Positions 5,262-12,085 of a stretch of 12,122 nt of DNA are shown in pieces (the stretch's first letter is position 1; the number at the start of each line of letters is the position of its first letter). Origin of the DNA: an uncultured Candidatus Saccharibacteria bacterium (GTDB lineage: Bacteria > Patescibacteriota > Saccharimonadia > Saccharimonadales > UBA4665); assembly GCA_937988795.1 (NCBI GenBank), contig CALKHY010000077.1, forward strand, positions 1-12,122, written 5' to 3'. The notes beneath the pieces are model-generated. The model had not been told where the DNA came from and did no database searches. It saw only the letters and a program-made list of their open reading frames with translations. A program made the translations under genes and the position numbers.

Positions 5262-5413
5262 ATGGGTAGAGTGATCAAAATGAACATGCTGGGGCAAAGA
5301 ACGGCGGCGGCTACTGGGGTAAACGGGCCGTAGCCAAACAGCGTTCCAAAAAACTCCGCCGCCGTGTCGGCAAGCTATCCTCCACGGCCCCAAATGCTAG
5401 TTATACTTCGTAG
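5262..5413 (+). pseudogene. Small basic ORF, apparently frameshifted
   Basis: From ATG 5262 the frame reads MGRVIKMNMLGQRTAAATG and stops at 5331-5333 after 23 codons. One base back, the frame open from 5270 to the TAG at 5411-5413 reads AKNGGGYWGKRAVAKQRSKK and then LRRRVGKLSS, a strongly basic, plausible protein tail with G/C-rich third positions, but with no start codon of its own after the TAG at 5267-5269. Joining the two needs one extra base or a -1 slip at GGGGCAAAG (5291-5299), which would give a product of about 50 residues. A frameshift mutation, a base lost in the assembly, or chance openness are all possible. The tail overlaps the convergent PIN gene's stop by 13 bp. I do not recognise a family. 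Confidence 0.3.
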
Positions 5414-5919
5414 GCCTCAAAGCACGTCCTTAAGTTCTCTAAGTCCGGTTTTAGTATATAGACCGTATCTGTCATTTCTTTATTCTTGCCTGTATCATAT
5501 GTAACTCGACGTCGATCTATCTCCTGGAAGAAAGGGGTTGGATAGTCGTTGTTGTCCATAGTTAATATCGGGCATTTCTTTATTATCGCCAGTGACGCAT
5601 TAACTATATCGCCCATACCAATCTTGTGACCCTTAGTGCTTTTGTGGTGCCCATATAAAAAGCAAACTCTGGCCGCAAAGTCCATGAGCGGCTGAGACAG
5701 GCTGATCAGAATCATGTCGTTTGCTATGTAGTTATCAATCTTTGCTCTGTGCTCTTTGTCTGACGAACACATCAACTCGTATTTGGTAAAACCGCTAACT
5801 ACAAAACGATCATATTTTGCCTCTAAGTCCTTAAACAGGGCTGCATAAGCAGCCGTATGACTAGGGACGAGAGCTTGGGAAATAATGTTGGTATCAATCA
5901 GGAGCAGGCTCGTAGCCAT
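5401..5919 (-). CDS. PIN-domain ribonuclease (VapC-like)
   Basis: The 172-residue product begins with LLLIDTNIIS, the typical first strand of a PIN domain, with Asp9. Further acidic residues are Glu48 in KYELM, Asp104 in MGDIVNASLA and Asp122 or Asp125 in LTMDNNDY. Together these form the four-residue metal site of PIN ribonucleases, most of which are VapC toxins cutting tRNA or rRNA. It is about 35 residues longer than a usual VapC, with extra sequence after the last strand (IDRRRVTYDTG onward) that I do not recognise. It follows a 40-codon ORF by 22 nt, consistent with an antitoxin-toxin order. The locus is visibly richer in A+T than polA beside it, suggesting gain by transfer. Whether it is a toxin is inferred; a stand-alone PIN nuclease is the alternative. 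Confidence 0.85.
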   Translation of the reverse strand: MATSLLLIDTNIISQALVPSHTAAYAALFKDLEAKYDRFVVSGFTKYELMCSSDKEHRAKIDNYIANDMILISLSQPLMDFAARVCFLYGHHKSTKGHKIGMGDIVNASLAIIKKCPILTMDNNDYPTPFFQEIDRRRVTYDTGKNKEMTDTVYILKPDLENLRTCFEAYEV

Positions 5920-5941
5920 AACGATCAGAATCGGGCGTTGT

Positions 5942-6064
5942 CTAACTAGCGGCTTTGATGAGGCCTTTGGACGGACTGGGGCGTGACGACTTGGGCTGAT
6001 GAATCGAGCCTTTTGGCAGTGCTACATCCATGGCGTCCCCCTGCTTGTTGTTTTTTATAACCAT
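5942..6064 (-). CDS. 40-residue ORF upstream of the PIN gene, candidate antitoxin
   Basis: The ORF runs from ATG 6062-6064 to TAG 5942-5944 and encodes MVIKNNKQGDAMDVALPKGS followed by a Pro-, Ser- and Lys-rich tail. Coding is supported by the best ribosome binding site on the minus strand here, AAAGGAG at 6080-6074, 9 nt before the ATG, and by its position 22 nt upstream of the PIN gene in the same direction. It is basic and likely disordered, unlike VapB antitoxins, which have an N-terminal DNA-binding fold and an acidic tail. It could be a novel short antitoxin, a leader peptide controlling the PIN gene, or a remnant of a longer gene. I recognise no family. Confidence 0.5.
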   Translation of the reverse strand: MVIKNNKQGDAMDVALPKGSIHQPKSSRPSPSKGLIKAAS

Positions 6065-6073
6065 AGATTAACA

Positions 6074-6080
6074 CTCCTTT
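6074..6080 (-). promoter_or_regulatory. Strong Shine-Dalgarno sequence of the 40-residue ORF
   Basis: AAAGGAG, 9 nt before ATG 6064. It decides the start of this short ORF and is the main evidence that it is translated. Confidence 0.6.
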
Positions 6081-6125
6081 ATGAACGAATCATGAACTTT
6101 TAGTGTGTTTTTGTCTGTGACATTC

Positions 6126-6154
6126 TTATCATGTTAGCATAAGCGAATTGCCAA
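6126..6154 (-). promoter_or_regulatory. Possible promoter of the PIN locus
   Basis: TTGGCA (6154-6149) followed after 17 nt by TGATAA (6131-6126), a good -35 but weak -10. The direct repeat ATGAAC (6081-6086 and 6092-6097) lies downstream, between this promoter and the ribosome binding site, and could be a regulator site. Confidence 0.25.
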
Positions 6155-6168
6155 AATCGGGTTTACTA

Positions 6169-8697
6169 CTATAACTCTCCCCAGTTGGCGCCCACTTTTA
6201 TATCTACTTTTAGATTGACTGGGAGTTTGTAGATGGTTTCCATTGTTTCTTTTAAGATTTTGCCTACTTTTTCGGCGTTTTCTTTGGGGCACTCCACCAA
6301 AATGCTGTCGTGGATTTGGAGGAGTTGCTCACCGAGGCCGTCCAGCTTTTCTTCTACCTTGAGCATGGCCATTTTCATGAGGTCGGCCTCAGTCCCTTGG
6401 ATGGGCATGTTCATGACGAAGCGTTTGGCGGCTTCGCGGACGGCGAAGTTGCTACTCTTGAGGTCTGGCGTGGGACGGCGGCGGCCGAACATGGTTTCGA
6501 CGTAGCCTTGCTCGCGGGATTTTTCGACGATGTCGTCGATGTATTTGCGGGTTTTGGCGCGGATGGTGAAATACTTGTCGATAAACTGGCGCGATTGTTC
6601 GATCGTCATACCGGTGGCCACGCTTAGGCCGTGCGGACTCATGCCGTAGAGGATGCCAAAGTTTACGACTTTCGCGTGGCGGCGCATATCCTTCGTAACC
6701 TCGCCTTCGGGCACGCCATAGAGCTCGGCAGCGGTTTTAGTGTGGATGTCTTCGTCATTGTTGAAGGCTTTGATCATCTCGTCCTCGCCGGCCAGGACGG
6801 CCGAGAGGCGCAGCTCGAACTGGCTGTAGTCCGCGCCCACGAACACGTTGCCCTCTGCCGGCACAAAGGCGGCGCGGATGGCGTGGCCGATTTCGGTGCG
6901 CGTCGGGATGTTCTGCAGATTCGGATTGTTGCTGCTCAGGCGGCCGGTGGCGGCAACGTCGAGGTCGTAGGTGGTGTGGAGCTTGCTGTCTTTATCCACC
7001 AGCTTGGGCAGGGCGTCGATGTACGTACTTTTGAGTTTAGTAAGTTCGCGGTACTCAAGTATCTGCTCGATGATGGGGTGCAAGGGTTTGAGCTTCATGA
7101 GCTCCACAGCGCCGGTGCTGTAGCCGGTTTTACCCTTTTTGATGCCGGCGGTCGGCAGGCCGAGTTTGCTGTAGAGAATGTCTGCCAACTGGATAGGACT
7201 GGCGATGTTAAACTCCTGCCCCGCCATGGCGTAAATACGGCGCTCGACAATGCCGATCTTTTTGGCAAACTCCTTGCCCATTTCTTCGAGGTACGGAACG
7301 TTCAGCCGGATGCCGCGGTGCTCCATTTTGGCGAGCAGCCAGATAGTTGGGAAGTCGATCTCGCGCGCCAATTTGGCGATTTTGGGCAACTCCTCAAACT
7401 GTTTAGTCTGTTTTTCGTACGTTTTCCAGATGGCGGCGATTACCTCACCCGGCTCGGTAGAGTCTACCGGCTGGTCGAGCAGGTCGGTGAGTTCCAGCGA
7501 GCGCTCCAGACTGTTGATGAGGAACGCGCCGATGCGCGTGTCGTGCTCCACGCGGCCGCCGCACGGCAGGTCGGCCGCCAGGCAAGCGCGGAATAATCCC
7601 TTCAAGTTATGGCCGATAAGCGGGCCACTCAAAAGGTCGCCCGATTCCCTCAGCGGCAGTATGCTGTACTCGCCCGGGCGGGCGCTGATCCATAAGTTAT
7701 GCGCGTCCGGGCTGAGCGCGACAACGCGCGGCTGGCTTTTTGGATAATCTTCTGCTTTAAATTCAACCGCCTTTGCAGGCTCCAGCTTCTCTTCGGGCTG
7801 GTTGACCTCCGCGAACGCCTCTTTGCTCAGCTGCTCTTCTGCCTGGCGGAGTAGCGTGCGGAATTCGAGCTTCTTCAGCATAGCCACAAACTCGGGCGTA
7901 ATGCCCCGCTGGCGTTTCATTTTGTCCAGGTCAAGCTTGATAGGTGCATCAATGAACAGCTGCACCAGCTTTTTGCTGAGGTATGCCATGTCTTTGTCTT
8001 TTTCGAGTTTGGCGCGAAGGGCTGGTTTGAGCTCGTCCAGGTGCGCGTACACGCCGTCCAAATCGCCGTATTTGTCGATCAAATCCAGCGCGGTCTTTTC
8101 GCCGATGCCGGCAACACCCGGAATGTTATCGGACGCGTCGCCTTTGAGCGCCTTCACATCCACCCACTGGTGCGCGCTCACGCCATATTTTTCCTCGAAC
8201 GCCGCTTCGTTGAACAACTCGATGGTGCTGACACCTTTCTTGAGCGTGTAGATGTGGGTGTGGGAGTTAATGAGCTGCAGCACATCAAGGTCGCTGGTCA
8301 CCAGATACGTCTCAATCCCCTTGGCTTTGGCTTGGTGGGCGAAGGTGGCCATGATGTCGTCAGCCTCGTAGTCGTCCAGCTCGTACAGCGGCCAGCCTAG
8401 AGCATCAAGCAGCTCGCGCAAAATCTCTACCTGATCGTAAAAATCCTCTGGCGCAGGCTTGCGGTTGGCCTTGTACGCCGGATACAGCGCTGCGCGGGCG
8501 CGCACATTGGTGTGGCGCTTATCCCAGGCCACGCACACATAATCCGGGTCGAGCTTCTTAACTACCTCCAGGGCCATCACGGCAAAGCCGTACACCGCAC
8601 CCGTCGGCCGCCCATCCTTGGTCGAGAGGCTGGGCATGGCATAATAGCCACGGTAAAACACACTCTTGCCGTCGATAACTACCAACCTCTTACTCAT
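6169..8697 (-). CDS. polA: DNA polymerase I
   Basis: The 842-residue family A polymerase has a 5' nuclease domain at about 1-290 (VVIDGKSVFYRG, YEADDIMATF, LVTSDLDVLQL, KGDASDNIPGVAGIGEKTA), a degenerate 3'-5' exonuclease domain at about 310-460, and a polymerase domain from about 465 on. The proofreading acids are gone: there is no DTE motif, and the second motif reads IGHNLKGLF with Gly where E. coli has Asp. Motif A is DYSQFELR (623-630), motif B RRHAKVVNFGILYG (672-685) with Lys676 and Phe680, and motif C QIHDSILVE with Asp797. Compared with E. coli Pol I, Ile709 is Phe, Ala759 is Val and Glu883 is Ser. It fills gaps and removes RNA primers in repair and lagging-strand synthesis. It is last of three tightly spaced co-directional genes; a TATACT ends 9 nt before the ATG and may give a local transcript. 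Confidence 0.97.
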   Translation of the reverse strand: MSKRLVVIDGKSVFYRGYYAMPSLSTKDGRPTGAVYGFAVMALEVVKKLDPDYVCVAWDKRHTNVRARAALYPAYKANRKPAPEDFYDQVEILRELLDALGWPLYELDDYEADDIMATFAHQAKAKGIETYLVTSDLDVLQLINSHTHIYTLKKGVSTIELFNEAAFEEKYGVSAHQWVDVKALKGDASDNIPGVAGIGEKTALDLIDKYGDLDGVYAHLDELKPALRAKLEKDKDMAYLSKKLVQLFIDAPIKLDLDKMKRQRGITPEFVAMLKKLEFRTLLRQAEEQLSKEAFAEVNQPEEKLEPAKAVEFKAEDYPKSQPRVVALSPDAHNLWISARPGEYSILPLRESGDLLSGPLIGHNLKGLFRACLAADLPCGGRVEHDTRIGAFLINSLERSLELTDLLDQPVDSTEPGEVIAAIWKTYEKQTKQFEELPKIAKLAREIDFPTIWLLAKMEHRGIRLNVPYLEEMGKEFAKKIGIVERRIYAMAGQEFNIASPIQLADILYSKLGLPTAGIKKGKTGYSTGAVELMKLKPLHPIIEQILEYRELTKLKSTYIDALPKLVDKDSKLHTTYDLDVAATGRLSSNNPNLQNIPTRTEIGHAIRAAFVPAEGNVFVGADYSQFELRLSAVLAGEDEMIKAFNNDEDIHTKTAAELYGVPEGEVTKDMRRHAKVVNFGILYGMSPHGLSVATGMTIEQSRQFIDKYFTIRAKTRKYIDDIVEKSREQGYVETMFGRRRPTPDLKSSNFAVREAAKRFVMNMPIQGTEADLMKMAMLKVEEKLDGLGEQLLQIHDSILVECPKENAEKVGKILKETMETIYKLPVNLKVDIKVGANWGEL

Positions 8698-8722
8698 ACT
8701 CTAAACAGTATACTCCAAGTTC

Positions 8723-9805
8723 TTAAGATACACGGGTTTGGAGGGCGCGGGTGAGGCCCTTTAGGAAGTCGGCACCCTCTTGGCTCCAGAGACCAGCGTG
8801 CCTGTCGAGTGCCTGGATTGCTTGTTCCAGATTGTCGGCGACGAGCTGGCGGGCGTAGTCTAGGGCACCCGAGTCTTTGATAATTTGCTGGCATTTTTCA
8901 AACGCTTCGCTCGTGAGCCGCTGGTTACCGAGGCATTGCTGCAAAAAAGCCCTGTCTTTAGGCTTTGCATGTTTGAATGCGTAGAGTACGAGCAGCGTGC
9001 CCTTGCCTTCGCGGATGTCGTCGCCAGGCGTTTTGCCAAGCTCCTTTTCGTCGCCGAAGATACCCAAGATGTCGTCGGTAATCTGGAATGCCTTGCCGGC
9101 GTAATGGCCGTACTCGCTGATGGCCGTGGTTACTTTGCACCCGGCGCCGGCCAACACCATGCCGACCTGCAAGGGGTTAATGACGGTGTAAAGTGCAGTT
9201 TTCCACTCCAGTACGCGCTCAATGTCCTCCTCGGACGGCATGTCGACCAGCTCGTTCATGATATCGAGTGTCTGGCCGTGGGCGGTAATAGCCAGGGTTC
9301 GGTTTGTGATGCTAAGGACTTTAATCTTACGTTCTGGATCTGCGTCCAGATTGGCGAGCACCGTTTGTGCAATATGCGCGCCAGAGATAGCGGCCATGAG
9401 CGCCAGGCTGATGCCAGCGTGCGCCGGGTCGCCCTTGAGCTGGTGTCCCTGGTGATATTCCTCAACAAGCTTGTGAATGGTCGGCTTGCCACGCCTGAGG
9501 CTTGAGCGGTCCTGGATGTCGTCGATGATTAAAATGTACGCCTGCAACATCTCGATAGCACGCGCCGCCTGCACGATCATCTTCTGATCCGTGCCGCCAC
9601 ACATCTCGTAGCCAGCCATAACTAGTCCGCCGCGGATGCGCTTGCCGCCGCGCTGGAGCATATCCAAAAACAGATCAACCTCTACATCCAACACCCGCTG
9701 GCCGTACTGTTCGAGCGTCGTTTTGCGTACCGATTTGGCATACGCATCGATGTCGGCGTCGATCGCTTGTTTGTACTTGGCCAGCTTGGCAAGGGCTTGT
9801 TCCAT
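8723..9805 (-). CDS. Short-chain polyprenyl diphosphate synthase
   Basis: The 360-residue trans-prenyltransferase condenses allylic diphosphates with isopentenyl diphosphate. The diagnostic parts are GGKRIRGG at 53-60, the first Asp-rich motif DDIQD at 95-99, RRGKPTIHK just after it, and the second motif QITDDILGIFGD with Asp244 and Asp245, where the third Asp is Gly as in some actinobacterial synthases. There is no two-residue insertion in the first motif, and Tyr90 lies five residues before it, the pattern of geranylgeranyl (C20) type synthases, so a C20 or similar short product is likely (inference). It starts 4 nt after the kinase stop and ends 25 nt before polA, so it is probably co-transcribed with both. 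No other isoprenoid gene is in the window. Confidence 0.93.
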   Translation of the reverse strand: MEQALAKLAKYKQAIDADIDAYAKSVRKTTLEQYGQRVLDVEVDLFLDMLQRGGKRIRGGLVMAGYEMCGGTDQKMIVQAARAIEMLQAYILIIDDIQDRSSLRRGKPTIHKLVEEYHQGHQLKGDPAHAGISLALMAAISGAHIAQTVLANLDADPERKIKVLSITNRTLAITAHGQTLDIMNELVDMPSEEDIERVLEWKTALYTVINPLQVGMVLAGAGCKVTTAISEYGHYAGKAFQITDDILGIFGDEKELGKTPGDDIREGKGTLLVLYAFKHAKPKDRAFLQQCLGNQRLTSEAFEKCQQIIKDSGALDYARQLVADNLEQAIQALDRHAGLWSQEGADFLKGLTRALQTRVS

Positions 9806-9809
9806 GACA

Positions 9810-10403
9810 CTACTTCAAAAGCGGTGCGATCTTCTCCAGAATCTCGCGCTCCAGGTCTTCTATGCTGCCCTCGTTTTTAATAAGTACGTCGGCACTATCG
9901 AGGATGTATCGGATGCCGCGTGCAGGACCGGCGTCGGACAGGCCGCGGTTTTCGTACTCGTCCTGCTCCAGGAACTGCTCGAATGTTTTCTGCGCCTCTG
10001 TGTCGCGGCCGCGGTTAAAGATGCGCTCGTATCGGATCTTCGGGTCTGCATCAACACCGATGATAATACCGCCAGCGTCACGAATGGCGTCAGCCTCGCC
10101 CATTGATCTCAGGCCCGAAATGACGCCGCGCTTAATCTTGAGCGCCTGCGCTTCCAAGATGCAAATTTTGACCATGGCCGCAGGATGCACCTCGTTGCGC
10201 ATATAGTTGGCCACGACGTACAGCTGGTCGCGTACAGGGTTAAAATCGGACGGTAAATGGTAAACATGCCGGGTAAGCGCCCGGACAGCGTCACTGGTGT
10301 TAAGGTCCTGAAACCCGAATAATTTGCCCAAAAGTTCGGTTACGGTGTTTTTACCTGATCCGGCCGTTCCGGCTAAACCGATAAGTTTTAATGTAGAGTT
10401 CAT
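9810..10403 (-). CDS. P-loop nucleotide kinase-like protein (dephospho-CoA kinase / UPF0200-like)
   Basis: The 197-residue product begins with a strand and a Walker A loop, GLAGTAGSGKNT at 9-20, where Asn19 stands at the usual Ser/Thr position and is followed by Thr20. The later segment LRSMGEADAIRDAGG, then IIIGVDADPKIRYERIFNRG, matches the shape of small nucleoside-monophosphate-kinase-fold proteins such as dephospho-CoA kinase and the archaeal UPF0200 group: a regulatory Arg-Ser helix, then a strand ending in D-A/S-x-P and an Arg-rich lid. The substrate cannot be read from sequence. AGGAG lies only 2 nt from the ATG, and TACAAT (10416-10411) ends 7 nt before it, so a leaderless transcript is likely. 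It heads the cluster with the prenyl synthase and polA. Confidence 0.8.
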   Translation of the reverse strand: MNSTLKLIGLAGTAGSGKNTVTELLGKLFGFQDLNTSDAVRALTRHVYHLPSDFNPVRDQLYVVANYMRNEVHPAAMVKICILEAQALKIKRGVISGLRSMGEADAIRDAGGIIIGVDADPKIRYERIFNRGRDTEAQKTFEQFLEQDEYENRGLSDAGPARGIRYILDSADVLIKNEGSIEDLEREILEKIAPLLK

Positions 10404-10410
10404 GACTCCT

Positions 10411-10416
10411 ATTGTA
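10411..10416 (-). promoter_or_regulatory. -10 box of the kinase-prenyl synthase-polA cluster
   Basis: TACAAT within TGGTATACAAT; it ends 7 nt before ATG 10403. No convincing -35 box is visible, but an upstream TG could act as an extended -10. It is the only promoter-like signal before the three-gene cluster. Confidence 0.45.
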
Positions 10417-10463
10417 TACCAACCCTGTTATTTTTTCCGATCACTTCACGTATTTTCAGAAAA

Positions 10464-10492
10464 TTGATTTGTTGTGACTATTATTGTAAAAT
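10464..10492 (+). promoter_or_regulatory. Promoter of the unrecognised 179-residue gene
   Basis: TTGATT (10464-10469), 17 nt spacer, TAAAAT (10487-10492), ending 6 nt before ATG 10499. This is a complete -35/-10 pair with consensus spacing that places the transcription start at the start codon, the clearest leaderless candidate in the window. Confidence 0.65.
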
Positions 10493-10498
10493 TTACTT

Positions 10499-11038
10499 AT
10501 GACACAGGCAGAGACTTTCCAGCAACCCCTCGTTACCTGCTATGACCAGGCGTTCCAGATTGCCAGCGGCTATTATGTGCCCGGCAGTTACGAAGAATTT
10601 AGAAGTTTCCAGCAATACGTTGCCGGTTTTGTTCGGGAGAACTCATCCATAAACGATCGGGCGGTCTACAGCCGATTCGGCGAGCGCATCCATCCGGAAG
10701 AGTATCAATTCCTGCGCCGCGCAGCAGACCCCAGATACTGGCTGCTCTCGGAAAACGAGCGCCAGGGACTGGAAGAGGTGTTGCAGGACACCTCGCTACC
10801 AACCGACAACGATAAACAAAAAATCATGCTTTTAGAGCGGCAGGAGAACGCCCATCGCCGATTGTCTCTGGACAGTATAGCCAGGGAAATGCTCATGCTG
10901 GAACGGTGGGCTGCAAGCCGGCATGCAGTCCGGCACGGTCTGGGCCCGCACTCAACACCTGAGGAAATTCGTGTATTGCGGAGCACTCCGCTGGACGAAC
11001 GGTTGCGGCGCGTGGGGTCACTCCTCTTTCGCGATTAA
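10499..11038 (+). CDS. Hypothetical protein, predicted soluble and helical
   Basis: A 179-residue protein that I do not recognise. It has no signal peptide or membrane segment, one Cys near the N-terminus, and is rich in Glu, Arg and Leu. The N-terminal half contains aromatic clusters (SGYYVPGSYEEFRSFQQYV) and the C-terminal half is mostly charged helix (LLERQENAHRRLSLDSIAREM and after). Coding is supported by the length, the GC-rich third positions and a full promoter whose -10 box ends 6 nt before the ATG; no Shine-Dalgarno sequence is present. It diverges from the kinase cluster and converges with rpoD, 42 nt separating the stops. A role linked to either neighbour cannot be inferred. Confidence 0.75.
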   Translation: MTQAETFQQPLVTCYDQAFQIASGYYVPGSYEEFRSFQQYVAGFVRENSSINDRAVYSRFGERIHPEEYQFLRRAADPRYWLLSENERQGLEEVLQDTSLPTDNDKQKIMLLERQENAHRRLSLDSIAREMLMLERWAASRHAVRHGLGPHSTPEEIRVLRSTPLDERLRRVGSLLFRD

Positions 11039-11083
11039 TTTCGCCTGAATAGGGGTGAAAACCACGCGTGGCAGACGAAATTA
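11036..11083. terminator. Inverted repeat spanning both stop codons of the convergent gene pair
   Basis: Arms 11036-11047 (TAATTTCGCCTG) and 11072-11083 (CAGACGAAATTA) pair at 11 of 12 positions, around a 24-nt loop that holds a second palindrome, CCACGCGTGG (11062-11071). Each arm contains the TAA stop of one of the two genes. It could act as a two-way terminator, but neither side has a U-tract, so this is uncertain. Confidence 0.35.
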
Positions 11084-12085
11084 CTTAATGTAGTCGTGCA
11101 GCTTGCGGGCGTCTTTGTGCTTGCGGAGTTTGGCAAGGGCTTTGGCTTCGATTTGGCGGATGCGTTCGCGGGTGACCGAAAATTCCTGGCCGACTTCTTC
11201 GAGCGTGTGCTGCTTGCCGTCTTCCAGGCCGAAGCGCAGGCGGATGATCTTCTGCTCGCGCTCGGTGAGGATGGATAGCATTTCCTTCACCTGCTCTTTA
11301 AGCAGCTGGTTGGTGGCGGACTCTTCCGGTGAGATGGTGTCTTCGTCTTCGATAAAGTCGGCGAGCACGCTTTCTTCTTCGTCATCGCGGATCGAAGCGT
11401 CAAGGGACGAAATGTCCTGCTTGATCTTCATGATGTGCTCGACCTTGTCGACGTCGATGTCCATTGCTGCGGCGATTTCTTCGTTGGTCGGTTCACGGTT
11501 GAGCTCCTGAGTCAGACGGCGTTGGGTGCGGAGCAGTTTGTTGATGGTTTCGACCATGTGTACCGGGATACGAATGGTGCGCGCTTGGTCGGCAATAGCG
11601 CGGGTGATGGCCTGACGGATCCACCAGGTGGCGTAGGTCGAAAACTTAAAGCCCTTGTCCGGGTCAAACTTCTCGACAGCGCGGAGCAGACCAGTGTTGC
11701 CTTCCTGGATCAGGTCCAGAAGGTCAAGGCCGCGGCCGACGTAGCGCTTGGCAATGGAGACGACCAAGCGCATGTTGGCCTCGGCCATCTTGTCCTTGGC
11801 TTCTTTATCGCCTTTGGCGACGCGCTTGGCAAGCTCCAGCTCTTCTTCGGCGCTCAGGAGCGGGATCTTACCGATTTCGCGCAAGTACAGGCGCACGCTG
11901 TCATCAGCGATGTCGTCCAGGTAGTGCTGATCTTCGACGAGCGGTTCTTCGCCGTCTTCCAGCACCCACTCGTCGTCGAGCGGCACGACGTCGTCAACCG
12001 GCACGTCGTCCAGCGCTACCTCATCGGTTGTCACCTCGATGTTGGCATCGGCGAGGTCAGTATAAAGCTTGTCCAGTATGTCCGC
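11081..12085 (-). CDS. rpoD: Primary sigma factor RpoD/SigA, 5' end missing
   Basis: The protein has region 1.2 ([20 protein letters not shown]), regions 2.1-2.4 ([60 protein letters not shown]), region 3 ([13 protein letters not shown]) and region 4 ([16 protein letters not shown], then the helix-turn-helix [20 protein letters not shown]). It directs RNA polymerase to housekeeping promoters and would recognise the -35/-10 boxes seen here. GTG 12032-12034 is not the true start: the frame continues upstream as [15 protein letters not shown], typical of region 1.1, up to 12085, where adapter sequence begins. The N-terminus is therefore lost to the contig edge. Between regions 1.1 and 1.2 is an acidic Asp/Glu-rich linker. 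The stop lies in an inverted repeat shared with the convergent gene. Confidence 0.97.
   Translation of the reverse strand, partial: ADILDKLYTDLADANIEVTTDEVALDDVPVDDVVPLDDEWVLEDGEEPLVEDQHYLDDIADDSVRLYLREIGKIPLLSAEEELELAKRVAKGDKEAKDKMAEANMRLVVSIAKRYVGRGLDLLDLIQEGNTGLLRAVEKFDPDKGFKFSTYATWWIRQAITRAIADQARTIRIPVHMVETINKLLRTQRRLTQELNREPTNEEIAAAMDIDVDKVEHIMKIKQDISSLDASIRDDEEESVLADFIEDEDTISPEESATNQLLKEQVKEMLSILTEREQKIIRLRFGLEDGKQHTLEEVGQEFSVTRERIRQIEAKALAKLRKHKDARKLHDYIK

Noticed and set aside
5920..6168. A tRNA or other structured RNA gene in the gap between the PIN gene and polA
   Set aside because: No cloverleaf or T-loop consensus could be read on either strand; the gap is explained by the 40-codon ORF and its upstream signals.
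6631..7596. Long plus-strand open frame of 321 codons across the polA region
   Set aside because: It lies wholly antisense to polA, has no promoter or ribosome binding site, and reflects the GC-rich codon use of polA.
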